DNA of 64,000 nucleotides from Apostichopus japonicus (taxonomy: Eukaryota > Echinodermata > Holothuroidea > Aspidochirotida > Stichopodidae). The notes beneath the pieces were generated by a model, which was not told the DNA's origin, ran no database searches, and saw only the letters and a list, made by a program, of their open reading frames with translations. The stretch covers positions 6,676,501 through 6,740,500 of the forward strand of contig NC_092571.1 of assembly GCF_037975245.1 (NCBI RefSeq). Reading direction: 5' to 3'. Of the stretch, positions 32,326 through 52,869 are shown one piece after another; the stretch's first letter is position 1; each line of letters opens with the position of its first letter. The position numbers and the translations under genes were made by a program.

Positions 32326-34150
32326 TGCCTTCATTATTCTTTTAAGGCCTGCTGTCGATAAAAATGACTACTGCTGTGAATTTGAAAAAGTCTTGTGTAT
32401 GTGTCTTCCTGGACCAATCAAAAACATTTGACAAGATTGATGAATAACATTTTATTAAAAAAGCTTCAGCATTTGAGGCAATGGCTTAAAGTGGATCAGT
32501 AGCTAACTAGCTACCTCTGTAACAGGAAACAATTTACATATTTGAATTGTACTTATTCTGACTCTCAGAATATAATTTGTGGTGTGCGGTGTGCCCCAAG
32601 GTTCTTGTCTAGGTCCATTACTTTTTATTATTTACGTAAATGATATATGTAATGTCTCAAATGTAAGTTCTAATATTCTCTTTGCTGATGATACAAACAT
32701 ATTTTTTTACAGGGAATTGACTTGACAGGGATGGAGGACACACAATATGGCGTGCTGTGAATTACAAGCTCATCATGATTGGTTTTCTGCTTAACAAATT
32801 GTCACTAATTGTGGACAAAACCAATTACATTATAACAACAATAGTAGATAAAATGAAACTGTTTACCTTTACACTAAATAACAATGCATTCACAAGGTAG
32901 ATTATACAAAATGTCTTGGTGTCATGTGTTTATTCATATTGACACTATTTCCATTAAGGTCGCTAAGGGAGCTTGTATTCTCTCAAAAAAGTAGTTTTCG
33001 CTCTTTGTACCTTACATTAATTTTACCACAGTTGACATACTGCGTAAACTGTCTGGTCTGGTGCATACAATTGTGAAGTGTATTCTAGTTTGCGTTAAGA
33101 TATTGTTTACTTATTGTTATTATGACGTCACACATGGCTCGCGTTTTGGTGGTTTGCTCTGTGGTGTGGCGGGCTATGAATCACGCGCTATTAGAAGCGT
33201 GTACAGATGTTCTGTTTTGAATGATTCGGTTTTGTGGGGCTGGAAGACAGCCAAACTGGTTCAAATTGGTTGAGTGTCCATTTGCATATATGCTCATCTG
33301 CATATCAGGTTGGCACTCAACCAATCAAGAGTTGGGTGAGGGGTTAGCTATAAGTTTCGACCAGGTTCAAGGGCAGAGCGTGTGCCCTGCGCATCGCGTC
33401 ATAATTTGTTATTTTAGAATCGGGGGTTTAGGTGTCTCCTAAAGATGTATCGGGGAGTTTAAGTTTATCTCCCGAAGCCTACAGACGTAGAACAGTGGGC
33501 TCCGTAGTTTATATTTATGATCAGCATTTATGCCTGTGCATTTTAATTATCCCAAGTTATAGTTATATTCAGAGTTAAAAAAAGGAACTTATTATCAAAT
33601 ATCCGCTCTTGGAGATTATTTATTAAGACTTTCCTGTTCACGCTCGGTTCAAGGTTATTAGTGTCAGGCCCGGCTTACCGTTACCTGGAACTATCAAAAT
33701 AAGCCTTACACAATGTCCACCTCAACAAACTAATACTTAACAAAAGAAAGCAATTCGTCACTATCACTGTATGCTTAATATACTGATCGTACTAGTAACT
33801 TAATTTCTTCTCTAAATTTGCTCAAGCTTGTTGATCTCATACATGTCAATAAAGCTACCTTTGCTTACCGCATTGTTCATATTCTACTCTCAGCAAATTC
33901 CACGATATTCTTTTATACCTGCAATTATGAAATCCACAATTATAACTCTAGGTCAGCTGATGACCTTCACATTTCACGTTTTAAAACTAATACTGTCAAA
34001 CATTGTCTGAGAATTCACGTAAATTCTCTGTGGAACTCATTGCCACAGGATAATAAATATTATTGCATTGTTTCATCTTTCTGAAGGAAATTAAGAAATA
34101 GTTATCCGAGAAATGACTGACTATTACCACATTTCCGTATTATTTATTTA
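32326..34150 (+). pseudogene. jockey/CR1-like LINE RT remnant, interrupted
   Basis: RT motifs [19 protein letters not shown] (32591-32644 region) and FADDTN (near 32681) are clear. After an unrelated or highly decayed stretch (about 33070-33750), a C-terminal block follows: HNYNSRSADDLH and VNSLWNSLPQ near 33935-34060. Many stops and shifts show it is inactive. It may be related to the LINE at 7.6-8.4 kb, as both share the FADDTN context. Confidence 0.7.
33265..33325. repeat. 12-bp perfect hairpin arms with octamer-like core
   Basis: ATTGGTTGAGTG (33265-33276) and CACTCAACCAAT (33314-33325) are exact inverse repeats, with further imperfect pairing inside. The arm contains a CCAAT motif and the loop holds ATTTGCAT, an Oct-factor consensus. 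It lies in the unexplained middle of the LINE remnant and may be a MITE core. Confidence 0.5.
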
Positions 34151-34825
34151 TTGTTTGTGTTATGTTTTGATTCGTTTATAGTATATATTTTTGAGGGAAC
34201 TTGAAAATTTGCTCTTCAGGAAAGCATGTGGATTTGGTAATTGATAGCATACTCAAAGTTTTAATGTAATATTCAGATCTATCAGGGTGCTTATGAGTTT
34301 AGTTAAACTAAATTAATAAGAATTCTCATCAATGTTATACTTGATTATATAAATCATCATCATCAGATATTAAGTTATATACAGTTGTTCCATATATGTA
34401 CGTTGTGATAAACAAATTATTGAAATAAATGAGAAAAGAATGGAATTAAAAAAATGTACCATGAGGATGATAAATAAAGCAAAATGTTTCTGAAAAATAT
34501 AATACTGGAGGTTGTTACCTGTTCACAGTATCCCCATAGTTTACTGCCAGTATGAACTACCTTTGGACATATTAAATGTTATTTTTATCTCTACCGTGTA
34601 TTAAGTTCTCTTGCAATTGATATTTGTTTTGCATGTTAAGTACCTAGAGAGTCAGTCTTATGTTGCTCCTGAAGCTCTTTATGACTTCATTCATCTTTAA
34701 GTTTCTTTAAGTCTCATCAGTGTAGTAGTCCAATGTTCAGTTACAAGACTAGGCTTCTTAAGAGCATTCAATTGAAAAAAAAAAAGCTTTTTAATGTTTT
34801 TATATGTTGACAAAGTTGTACGATA
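34151..34825. other. intergenic, no gene seen
   Basis: AT-rich sequence between the LINE remnant and a hAT MITE, with no recognised feature. Confidence 0.35.
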
Positions 34826-34833
34826 CTTTAACA

Positions 34834-35210
34834 CAGTGGCGTAGGAAGGTACTTTTGAGTGGGGGGGGGGGCTGAAGACTGATGGCCGGCCTGGGGGAGG
34901 GGTCTAAGGGGAGGGGGCGTCCCCCTCCCCTTTGGAATTTTTTGCATTTCCAGGTGGCCTCAGATGCAATTTGGTGCAATATAGCACACTTCAACACCCA
35001 CTCCATTTTGTAAACTTAATTTTGTATTTTCACCTGGCCTTAGATGCAATTTGGTGCTCCAAATGAGATTTTTTTTCTCATTTGGAAATGAAAAAGGGGT
35101 TTTCTGACTTGCGGAGCGGGGGGGCGGAATGATACTTCCGCCCCTCCACATTTTTCACTGGGGGGGCTGGCGCCCCCCCCCCCCCAGCCCCCCCGGTTCC
35201 TACGCCCTTG
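34834..35210. mobile_element. hAT MITE, 377 bp, perfect 8-bp TSD
   Basis: The left end CAGTGGCGTAGGAAGG matches the complement of the right end (CAAGGGCGTAGGAACC). CTTTAACA is duplicated exactly at 34826-34833 and 35211-35218. G runs and C runs lie just inside the ends. No coding capacity. Confidence 0.92.
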
Positions 35211-35374
35211 CTTTAACACATTTTACATTGCTAATCCTGAGTCCTGTACATCTCGTTCATCTCAACACTGAGGTGATGTTTCAAGAAATCAGAACAATAC
35301 TGACTTACATACTGTCTTCTTCACATAGCTGTTACATTGCATGTTATTTGTGTGTTTGATTGTCTTTCCCTAAG

Positions 35375-35509
35375 AGTCTTTCAAGATGGCTGCCCACCTC
35401 TGCAACTTGCCCAATCTGTCGAGAAATGGCAACCAAGAAAAACTTAGTCAAGTTGTTCTTTGAAGCCACGGATGACAATGACCCCAGCCAAGATCCTGCC
35501 AAGCTCAAG
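35375..35509 (+). CDS. orphan exon: second half of a RING finger, TRAIP-like
   Basis: A 135-nt open stretch (45 codons) lies between acceptor TTCCCTAAG and donor AAG|GTGTGA. The frame reads SLSRWLPTSATCPICREMAT, then KKNLVKLFFEATDD. It has the final Cys pair of a RING finger (CPIC) and the K--L--LFF segment that follows the RING in TRAIP, an E3 ubiquitin ligase acting in the replication-stress response. The first zinc-binding half and the coiled-coil exons were not found nearby on the plus strand. Either they lie outside the window or are missing here, or this is a lone duplicated exon. RING-type identity is fairly secure; TRAIP assignment is inference from a short match. Confidence 0.5.
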
Positions 35510-36780
35510 GTGTGAATCTTTTGCAATCTAATTACAGGGAATAACTAATCCAGTATGGAATCGTAAAATGCTAGATGTAAAATGGCCTAATTGCTATACA
35601 AGTGCAAAGATGTGTTATAGCTGTTTCTTGCACAGAAACCATAGAATTGTTTGAGAGACACAACTCAGGGACTACAAAACTGTTGCACAAAGGTTGAACA
35701 CTAAATTATTCCCCGAAATATATGTTTGTTTCCTTTATTTTTATAGAAATCAATTCCCTGTTGATCCTTAAAATCACTTACTTCGTTGAATTATGACAAA
35801 GTAGGAAAATAGTAGTGCAGTGCATTCATTCGAATATTTTTATTATGTGAAATTGCAGCTAGTTGCATTGCTTTATATATATACAAGATGCTGAAGGGGC
35901 TGCCTCGTTGAACTTTGCAGCCAGGCTTTGTCAAGCTCATAAATTATCAATAACCTCTACTTTAAAGCTGAAAGAAGTGGACACTTCAGAAGTTGAAATG
36001 AGTTTTAATGCAAGATTAAATTTTTTGAAAGGTTTCATTAATACCAACATTGCAATCATATCTTTGAACCTCATTTTATCAAACGTTTATTTTGATTTTT
36101 GTTGTTGTTTTTGGTTCCTTGCTAAAAGCAAAGGAACCTATGTATTCAGGTTGGCGTGTGTGTGTGCGTTTGTTTTGCTATCTGACCGAGGACTTGAACA
36201 AAAGAATTTCAGGTCCTCGGTTGTGATTTCTAAAGAATCACCACGTCCTCGGAAGAATTCTATTGTATGGGGTATTGTTAAAGTTAGGGTACGTGGATTT
36301 GAACAATGGAAAATACAATGGGGTCCTCGGTCTGAATGAAACACAAACATGTGTGTGAGGGTGTGTGCGCGTGTGCGTGTGGGCATGTGTACCATGAAAC
36401 ATGGTTAGAGTTTTATGTAGAGCGATAATGACATTCAGGTAGGGTTACCATCCGTCCCGATTAATCGGGATTGTCCCGTTTTTGAAAGGAAAAGTGAACG
36501 TCCCGGCCGGTAAGACAAATTGTCCCGATTTTCCCGGAAACGAATATACGCATTAGTTTTTCGGATCAGACTCGCAATCGCCAAGTTATGTGTACATAAA
36601 CAGCTCGTTAGCTGTTGTAGCAGACGACGACTCGGTATGGTAACCCTGTAGTGTGCGGGAATACGAATCCACGTGCGTCGTTGCGATAGAATTGAGTATC
36701 GTTACTGACGTGAGACGTTCAATGTTCTTCACTCATACATGTTGAAGAATCCGGGACTCCTCAAGCAGATTAGTGGAGGG
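35510..36780. other. no confident gene; possible small element
   Basis: An open frame from 35863 begins DAEGAASLNFAARLCQAH but matches nothing I recognise. At 36440-36650 GGGTTACCATCC and a right-hand ATGGTAACCCTG form inverted ends around a TCCCGATTAATCGGGA palindrome, possibly a short MITE, without a clear target duplication. Confidence 0.3.
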
Positions 36781-38276
36781 CAGGGACGTAGCCAGGGGGG
36801 GGAGCAGTTTCGAAAAAAAATGTTTAAAAACTGTCGTTTTTTAGCATGGTATTTTGTCAGTGCTCTTTTGATCTTGAATACTCTTCAGCACCGTTAACTC
36901 GATTATAATCGTAGTAACATTCCCGCCTACTGATTGAACTACTTACTTAGTTTGGCAGATGCAATTAGCTTAATTTAGCCTATAGCCTATTACAAGCCTA
37001 CAGTTCGCCACAGCGTAATAACATACATATTGCCTTATGTCACGAACCGTATGCACAACAACGTCGACAACGTTCGTTCTCATCCTTTCTTTGATGCGTC
37101 CTAAGTTGTTGCACGAACAGCATGTTATGAAGCTAAGCTAGCAATCGTGATACGCACTTCCTATAAATAATTATTACACTGCTAATACACTGCGATAACG
37201 ATATTTTTTTAGACCACTGCATATCTGGCTATATTACAAAATATGAAAGTTTATATTGTCCACAGTTAAGTTCGTCAAATGTATTAAAGTCCAGACATTG
37301 GACAATAAACAAGAATTATCCTACTGGAAAAATTGTAAAAGGGCACTATATGTTTGTCTTTCTGATATATTACGTATAAGAACATGTAAAAGAATTCAAA
37401 CAGGAAACAAAATCTGCTGATAATAAGATATCATATGATTAGGGGCGTAGCCAGTATGTAGCACTGCAGGCCCGGGCCTACACATTTTTGGGCAAGTTAC
37501 CTTTTTTTTTTTAAATACACCCATAATTCAAATCCATAAGCTTGCTGGACGAGTCTAAGATTCTAGACAGGAAAAACTATTGAAATGAACGTAGCAAGAA
37601 TATGGCCAAATTATTGGTGACCTATTCGATCATCTAGGCTGTCATTTCTATCGCGTGTCGTTTCAATCAACACTCTACCCGCCGAAAAAGACTAGATTCC
37701 GATCTAGTCAGTATAGTAACATCTAGTTATAAGAACCCGTTTACGCAAATAATATTTCAGTTGAGAAAACAGTTGAGAAATTTGCATCAGATGGCAATCG
37801 TCGGATAGCTCTCGCCTTCTCTTATTAGGCTAACTTAAACATTTACTAGCTACAGTTGTATCAAAGACAAGTACTGGCTGTAGTTGTATCAAATACATTT
37901 CTGGCCTATCTTTGTATATACAATTATCAGAAGTTGAAAAGTAAGACTACTCTGTACATGTACCTTGCTAATTTTAAATATATACATTATGTAGTATTGA
38001 ATTACGTACTATTTTAACTCGTTTGGTTTTTAGGGTTTAAAAGTGATATTGAATGAGGTGTCTCAAGTTAGCAAGAGGCCAGGGAACCAGAATGAACACT
38101 CGGGAAGGGCCGTTTCCGGCCATCTGGGGGGGGGGTTGTAAAACCAAAAATTTTCTTGTACGCTCCGTGCCAACCGATGGTGGCGCTCCGCTCAGATAGT
38201 CGTGCCTACAACTTTGAAAATCCATATCAATCGCAAAAAGTGCTCCCCCCCTTTCAAATTCCTGGCTACGTCGCTG
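36781..38276. mobile_element. hAT element, 1.5 kb, perfect 8-bp TSD
   Basis: The left end CAGGGACGTAGCCAGG pairs with the right end, which reads CAGCGACGTAGCCAGG on the other strand. GTGGAGGG is duplicated at 36773-36780 and 38277-38284. The interior contains another hAT-like end (GGGGCGTAGCCAG near 37442) and the module ending GGTGGCGCTCCGCTCAGATAG (38105-38201) that is shared with other elements here. No transposase ORF. Confidence 0.9.
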
Positions 38277-38708
38277 GTGGAGGGGACAATTATTAATGAC
38301 TGAATTGAGTTTGAGTTGTGCTGTTCATTTTTGGATATTTTTCATGATGATGTAGTTGTGCAACCATGGTATTAATTTTATCACCAGTCCGCATGGAGTA
38401 AATGTGGTGCAAACCAGAAATAGCATGAATTACATTTCTGAAATAGGCCACATATTAGGCAAACAAAACTAGTGAAATCAGCCTTAAATATTGCACCATT
38501 TGGCTTCTAGGTAGGTCCCAAAATCAAATTTGCAAAGGGGAGGGGGACACCCCCTCCCATTAGACCGCTCCCCAGATCAGTCCCACTTTCAGCTCAAAGA
38601 AAAATGGTAACCCTAGTTGCAGAGCACTATGATAAACTTGAGGCTCTTCTAAAAATCGTAACGGTCATGGTGGCAAAAATTGAATGTGTAATACCCCAAG
38701 CCATCAGC

Positions 38709-39764
38709 CAGGCGCGGCGGAACGGAAAAATTATTGGGGGGGCTAATGTGTGGAGACTATCTAAGCGGAGCGCCACCATCGGTTATTTCAAACCCCCAGA
38801 TGGCTGGAAACGGCACTTCCCGTGTGTTTTATGCTGCGAATACCTAGCCCTAAAATAAGGGTCTCAAGTCTGCAATTTCTCAGATTGCACGTAAAAGTCT
38901 GTAAAAACATTGTAATTTGTGTATTCGATGGTGTTTTACGAGAGTAGCTATTATACTCGTAGTGTACTCGCAAAGACGTTTTTGAGTGTAAGGGCAGTGG
39001 CGGAGCTAGGGGTATTGGTCGAGGGGGGGGGGCAAGAATGGTCTGTAGGGGCGCTTTCGACACTGTCTAAGCGGAGCGCCACCACAGGTTGGCGCGGAAC
39101 GTACATAAAAATTTTGAGTAAAGATACTCCCTAGATTGCAGGAAATGACCCTTTCCGGGCCTTGCTAATTTGCAGATAAACGGAGAATAAATAGGTGTCG
39201 TCGCCAACAGAATATGACAAATGTCAATAGGTATATGAGAGCGCAATAAAATAGTCAATAATAGCGAATAAGTAAAAAGTATAGTGAAAAGCTGAAAAGG
39301 GCGCCAGCAGTCCATTTGAGTCTGTCAGGGGGGGGGGGCATCCGCCCCCTGACTGTATATATGGACGCTCCGCCACTAAGTAAGGGGATGTTGGAGAACT
39401 GGCTGAAATGAGGCAAGTCATTGGCCTAAGACGAAGTTGTGTTACGCTTACTGGTACTCACACTCACTGCTTCCACTTTTCACAGGGCGTGAAGACGCGG
39501 TTGGGGTGACAATGTGGTCTATAGCCAGGGGACGGGCCGAGGGTCCCCAGCAATTACTAAAATTATTACACCTATATAGTATATGTGTGCATCGGACAGA
39601 TCGACAAGTATGCATTGAAAAATGGGCAGATGCACGTTTCGGAGCCTTGGTAAATATTGGGGGGGCTTATCATGCATTTGCCCCCTCAACTTTTTCATTG
39701 GGGGGCTGAGCCCCCCCCCCCCCCCCCCCAAGCCCCCCCCCCCCCCCCGGTTCCGCCGCCACTG
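38709..39764. mobile_element. hAT element hosting a nested element
   Basis: The left end CAGGCGCGGCGGAACGG pairs with the right end (CAGTGGCGGCGGAACCGG on the other strand). CCATCAGC is duplicated exactly at 38701-38708 and 39765-39772. A second hAT-like element (38995-39378) sits inside, so the outer one is older. The right end holds a long C-run block at 39710-39748. Confidence 0.9.
38995..39378. mobile_element. nested hAT MITE
   Basis: The ends CAGTGGCGGAGC and, inverted, TAGTGGCGGAGC match. The flanking 8-mers TGTAAGGG (38987-38994) and AGTAAGGG (39379-39386) differ at one base, as expected for an aged target duplication. Confidence 0.75.
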
Positions 39765-40348
39765 CCATCAGCTATCATATGGTGGGTAAGACATGTCTAT
39801 CTATGGTATATCGGCCTTGGAAAGTGACGAAGAGTGTGTAAGTCAATGGGAGCAATTACTGTGGTGTGATACCTGCATCGAGACTGTGTGAAAGATAGGA
39901 ATGCTTGTGTGGCACGTGCGAGCTGACATGCGTCGCGCGAGTGAATTCATTACTATGCTGACCTCGGAAAGATAGCTCTTTGAAACTAGATAGGAAGTGT
40001 AAGCGTATATTTGCACACCAGCGACGCACCATATTTGTTGCACCATCCCTATTTCTGTATGATGTATTGATACAAGATGTATTGATACAAGATGCAAAAC
40101 TGCCAGACTGCGCGCCAGCACGACAGAATCGTTAGTAAGAATCCAGGTTGGTCTTTCCCTAGTAGCTGGCTTTGAATGTTAAAGTTGACAACACACATTT
40201 TGCTGTGCAGCTCAGAAAGGAAAAATTTGCAGGTGAGAAACTATTAGTAAATGGAAGGTTTATAACAAGTATCCGCTTTATTAGATTGGTATGAACTTCA
40301 ATTTCACAAATTATTTACCCACAGTTAATAGCAAGAAAATCACATAAG

Positions 40349-48520
<8,172 letters not shown>

Positions 48521-50124
48521 AGCCAAGAAATCTTATCAGAAATTAACTAGAAAGTAAACTAAAATCCTTAGCAGCTAATGTGTGATACACTATATTGCAT
48601 TCTGACATATAGTGTGTACTGTTACAAGAATGATTGGCATTCTAAATAGAGCAGAATTTACCATTGTAGATAGCATGTATGAAGTTGCAGTTTTCTTGTA
48701 TGCTAGGAATGTTAAAGACGGCAATGTCCAATACGCAATTGGTTTTTGTTCTCCTTTGGAAGGAGTGTTCCAAAAGAATGAATCTTAAACAGCAGATTGA
48801 AGTGTTACATTCTGTAATGTTTGTATTTTTCTATTCCTGTGATATCAACCATTACAACCAAAGTTGTTGCTAATGACACTATAAAATACATGACTTTTAC
48901 CACATGGAAATTAACTATTTGTATGTGATTTCAGTGTAAGTGTTTAATCATACCAAGTTTTCTACTCCTTATTCTGTCATGTTGGCATGTATGGCTGGTA
49001 ACGTAAGTATCTCAAGGGAGGGTAATGTTGAAAGTAGTCAACTTGACATCTAAGTGCTAGGTACAAGGTCTCTAGTACTTTGGTGGTTATAAAATGTCTA
49101 GGTCAGCAGAAGCAATTATAAAAATTGTGAAAATCTTGGAAGCGTAATATCTCATTAGTGATAACTTGGAGAGAGATTGCACATGATCATAGGCCTTATA
49201 ATGTGCAAAAACAAAGATGGAAAGCAAACTGTGAAAGTTGGAGCAATGAATTGTAACTCTGTAAAATTCTCTGGGATATTGGGAGACAAGTGTTTGACTA
49301 TGCTTTAGCTGGGTTGCAGAGCTACATATCCTGATGTTATGATTATGTGCATTACCAATTATAAATTGGCTTATCAGTATCTGACTTTATTATGCTAGAA
49401 ACAAATTCAGCCACACCATTTCCAAAATGTCCACTTTGCAATAACCCTGCTTAGAAAGTTTACTTTATTAAATTACGCCTTGTGTGGGATTGTCACATGG
49501 ATTTGATTTTTTAAAAAAATTAATTATTGAGGTTATTAAACCCACACCATGTTGTTAAATTTAATAAAGCTGTGTTATGCATTGCATTATGAATAATCTT
49601 TCTTGTTACTAATGCTTACTAGAAATAATCACGCAATCGTGATGATGTACTTTTTTGCAAAAATTTAGACCTAACCCAAGAGATTGAGTGAATTTATACA
49701 GTAATACAAAGTTTCACACCTCTGTGTACGTTACTTGTCAAATGAAGATTGCTTGACTTCGGTTCATAACTGTAGGCTTTTATACTGAGCTATAGTATAT
49801 CACACAATTGTATGCCAAGCCATTTGGTCAAATCTGTCGCAGACTTCACAGCTTCTTAATGTTTCCGTACAGCAGCAGCAGATCAGACCTTTCGAATGAC
49901 ACATATAAAACACAACCACCACTTGTTATGCTATAAATCGATACACACCGGCCATATCACGTAAATATATATGTGTTAGTATGCTATCAATACTATTTAT
50001 TGAGATTGTTTACTGTTAACCGTGCTACAAAAAGAAATGGGATGCCCCCCAGTTCCTACCCCCCTGGTCCCAGGAGTACTGCTTTGAACATGAAACTGTT
50101 TATATTGTGTAAACAAGGACAGGA
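48521..50124 (+). other. TPI 3' UTR and downstream flank
   Basis: No further coding sequence. The AATAAA at 49563-49568 is one candidate poly(A) signal for TPI, about 1 kb past the stop; the true end is unknown. Confidence 0.4.
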
Positions 50125-50868
50125 CAGTGGGGTAGTCAGAGAGGGGCCAGGGGGGAAATGCCCTCTCCCAATTTGCTTTGTGCTACAGTCTTGCCCCCCT
50201 CCCCAAATGAAATCCAGTGATGTATTCAAAATACTTCTTTTTTATATTTTTTCAAGTTTTAATCACAAGTATTCATACCTCAGGGCTAATGTTCATACTT
50301 CATATAAGGTCAGAACTTGGTAATCAGACCGAGATATTACACAGTTTAGGCCTTCATCATACCCACATACGGAAACCGTTGATCAATAATTTGGCGTTGT
50401 ACAACCATTACAAACTAGCGCTATCCTACCATGTGCATTTTCAGCGACCAATGATGCCACTCGTGGAGAATTTTTACTGCACGTATAGGACCTATAGGCC
50501 TAGTGAAACTTGTTTGTGTGGAAATCTGGGCATGTAGTGAATTAGAGTAGCTAATTTATTCGTTGTATCCTTTTCATAATGTGCGGAAATATTTATTCAT
50601 TTACACACACTGCATTACTGTTATTTGGTAAACCATAGGCCCCTATTTTTGAAACCATGGAATTGAAAGATCATTATATGCTGTCTCTGCAATAGAGGTA
50701 AATTAAGTGAAAGTGTGTCATGTGCCACTGAACCATTGGTTGTGTATTTGTGCAGACGAGGTGCCCGCTAATATATTTCTTGGTAATTCCTACCATCAAC
50801 CATCACAGGGTTGCCCCCCTTCAAAAAATCTTGCCCCCGAACAATATAGATTGCTGGCTACGCCACTG
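50125..50868. mobile_element. hAT MITE, 744 bp, perfect 8-bp TSD
   Basis: The left end CAGTGGGGTAGTCAGAG pairs with the right end, CAGTGGCGTAGCCAGC on the other strand. GGACAGGA is duplicated at 50117-50124 and 50869-50876. No transposase ORF. Confidence 0.88.
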
Positions 50869-52860
50869 GGACAGGACGAGAGGTGACCCAGAGTTAAGTT
50901 TTCATTTGGATGTTTCTACAAATGAGCCCAAATTGTCAGAAGAAAGTATATGGCTGTGTTTATTATGGGATGGATAATGAGGCTATAAATAGCAATAAAG
51001 CCACATTACTGCCAAAAACAGTGCCTTATCCACCTTGTAAAATTTTATGAGGTTTTTCTGAACATCGCCTACTAGCAAATTTGTTGTCACTGAATGTCAT
51101 ATGGAGTTTGTTTCACAAAATATTCACTTTTGAATCATCCCCTATGTTGTTACATTCAGTAATGGTGTGCTTTAATGTATTTCGTTTTTTGTACAAGAGA
51201 TATTGCTCAGATAATGGTGCATTGTAAATCGGAATCCTCATGGAGATTCAACTCTCTTAATGCAAAGAGGTGTTAGAAATTGAGAAACAATGCTTTCTCC
51301 AGATATAGCTCCTTCTCAATCATACTCTACAGTTTGTCAATGTACAAGTCTGTGATTGACAGGCCTATTCAGTGCCCTTGAAGTCAAGCATGATAACATT
51401 TCCCAAGGGATGCTGGGGCTTTCAGAGTATAGAGAATCCTCACACAATAACACAGTGTAAATGACACGTTGAAGCGATGTGCTCAGCCGACAACCTGGCC
51501 AATTATACTAAAACGACTGAAAAGTCAAATCTACAGTACTAATAATGATAAAAATATGAACTAGAGTAATAATTATGATGATGAAATTTCATTCATGTAG
51601 CACAAAAATCTGCTGAGCATTCTATTGGTGGTGTACAATAAAATGAATTGAAGTGCAATTAAATGAAAGCAATACAAAAGTGTGTTTCCAACTTGGACTT
51701 GAACAAGCTCTGGCTGCCAATGAGACATACAGAGAGTCAAAGGAAGTTCATTTGGTTGCAAAGGATAGGTCCTGCATAGTGAAAGCTGCCATCGCGGAGT
51801 GTCATTACACGCATAGAGAGCGGGCTATTCAGTGAAGCGTAGCAAATAACGCTTATTGCAGGAAGGGCAAATGAGTCTGGACGGATAATAACAAGAGAGC
51901 AATCCACAGAGTTAAATATCTCATCGCGTGCAAACACTCATTTCAAATGCAACAATTGACATGTCAAGGAAGGTTCCATGTCATTTCAATGTTTCCCTTT
52001 GGAGTTATAGAAAAAGAAAGGATTTTCACTAAATTTAACCTTTGGATCCAAGACACAATAGTTCTCCCTGGAGTACAGTACCTTCCCACCAAGTTTGAAG
52101 AAACTCAGCCCAGCCATTTAGTAGTCTTTTTTCACAAACTTGAATACACACACAATGCCCTTCCTCAGTCATGGACTGCAGGTCACTCTGGGGTACCCCA
52201 CCATAGGTGACCCCCAAGAGTAGCTACTCAGGAAAATTAACCTTTACCATGGCAACTGTTGCTATGGCAACTGACATAGCTGTACATGTTCCAACTGGCA
52301 AAGGAAACCCGATATCTAATCCAACCTATGGGAGTGACAAGATAATTAGAATAAATGTGATTTGGTGATTGCAATTTTGACTGAATAACTGATTGTGACT
52401 TAATGATTGTAATTTGACTAATAGAATAATTGATTATTGTGGTTAATTAACTTTGGCATATTCTTCAATTAATCCTAGTTTTTCATGTGATAAACAAGGA
52501 CTACCATACAACCATATGTAATATTACTGCCATTTCATTGGTAATAAAGAAACATAACTGAAGTATGACAAACCAGTACATTAAAGAGTAATGTTAAAAT
52601 TGTCTTTATTAGAAAAATATGACATCAAATGTGAAATCAGTTGACTTTATACTGATCAATTATTAACAAAACCAAAATAACAGAGACAGATGGAAGTGAC
52701 AGCAATGCCACTGAATTACATTAACGTAACATAATTCATTGGCACATGAAATCAGCTTTACTAGTTATTATAAAATCTAAAATGATAAGGACAGTTGCTC
52801 CATGTCTGATTATAGCTAGACAGCACATTAAAGCAAACAAGTAAATGCTAACACAAGTGC
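50869..52860. other. intergenic between convergent genes, no gene seen
   Basis: Lies beyond the 3' ends of TPI (plus) and SLC35F6 (minus). Minus-strand AATAAA signals (for example near 52604) could end long SLC35F6 transcripts. No recognised coding sequence. Confidence 0.35.
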
Positions 52861-52869
52861 CCAATGGTA

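Noticed and set aside
35863-36339. 158-codon ORF beginning within an AT-rich stretch
   Set aside because: Not recognisable as a downstream TRAIP exon; no family features; partly simple sequence.
36440-36652. Bounded MITE with GGGTTACCAT ends
   Set aside because: Ends match but flanks show no target duplication, and another matching end lies near 38605, so boundaries cannot be fixed.
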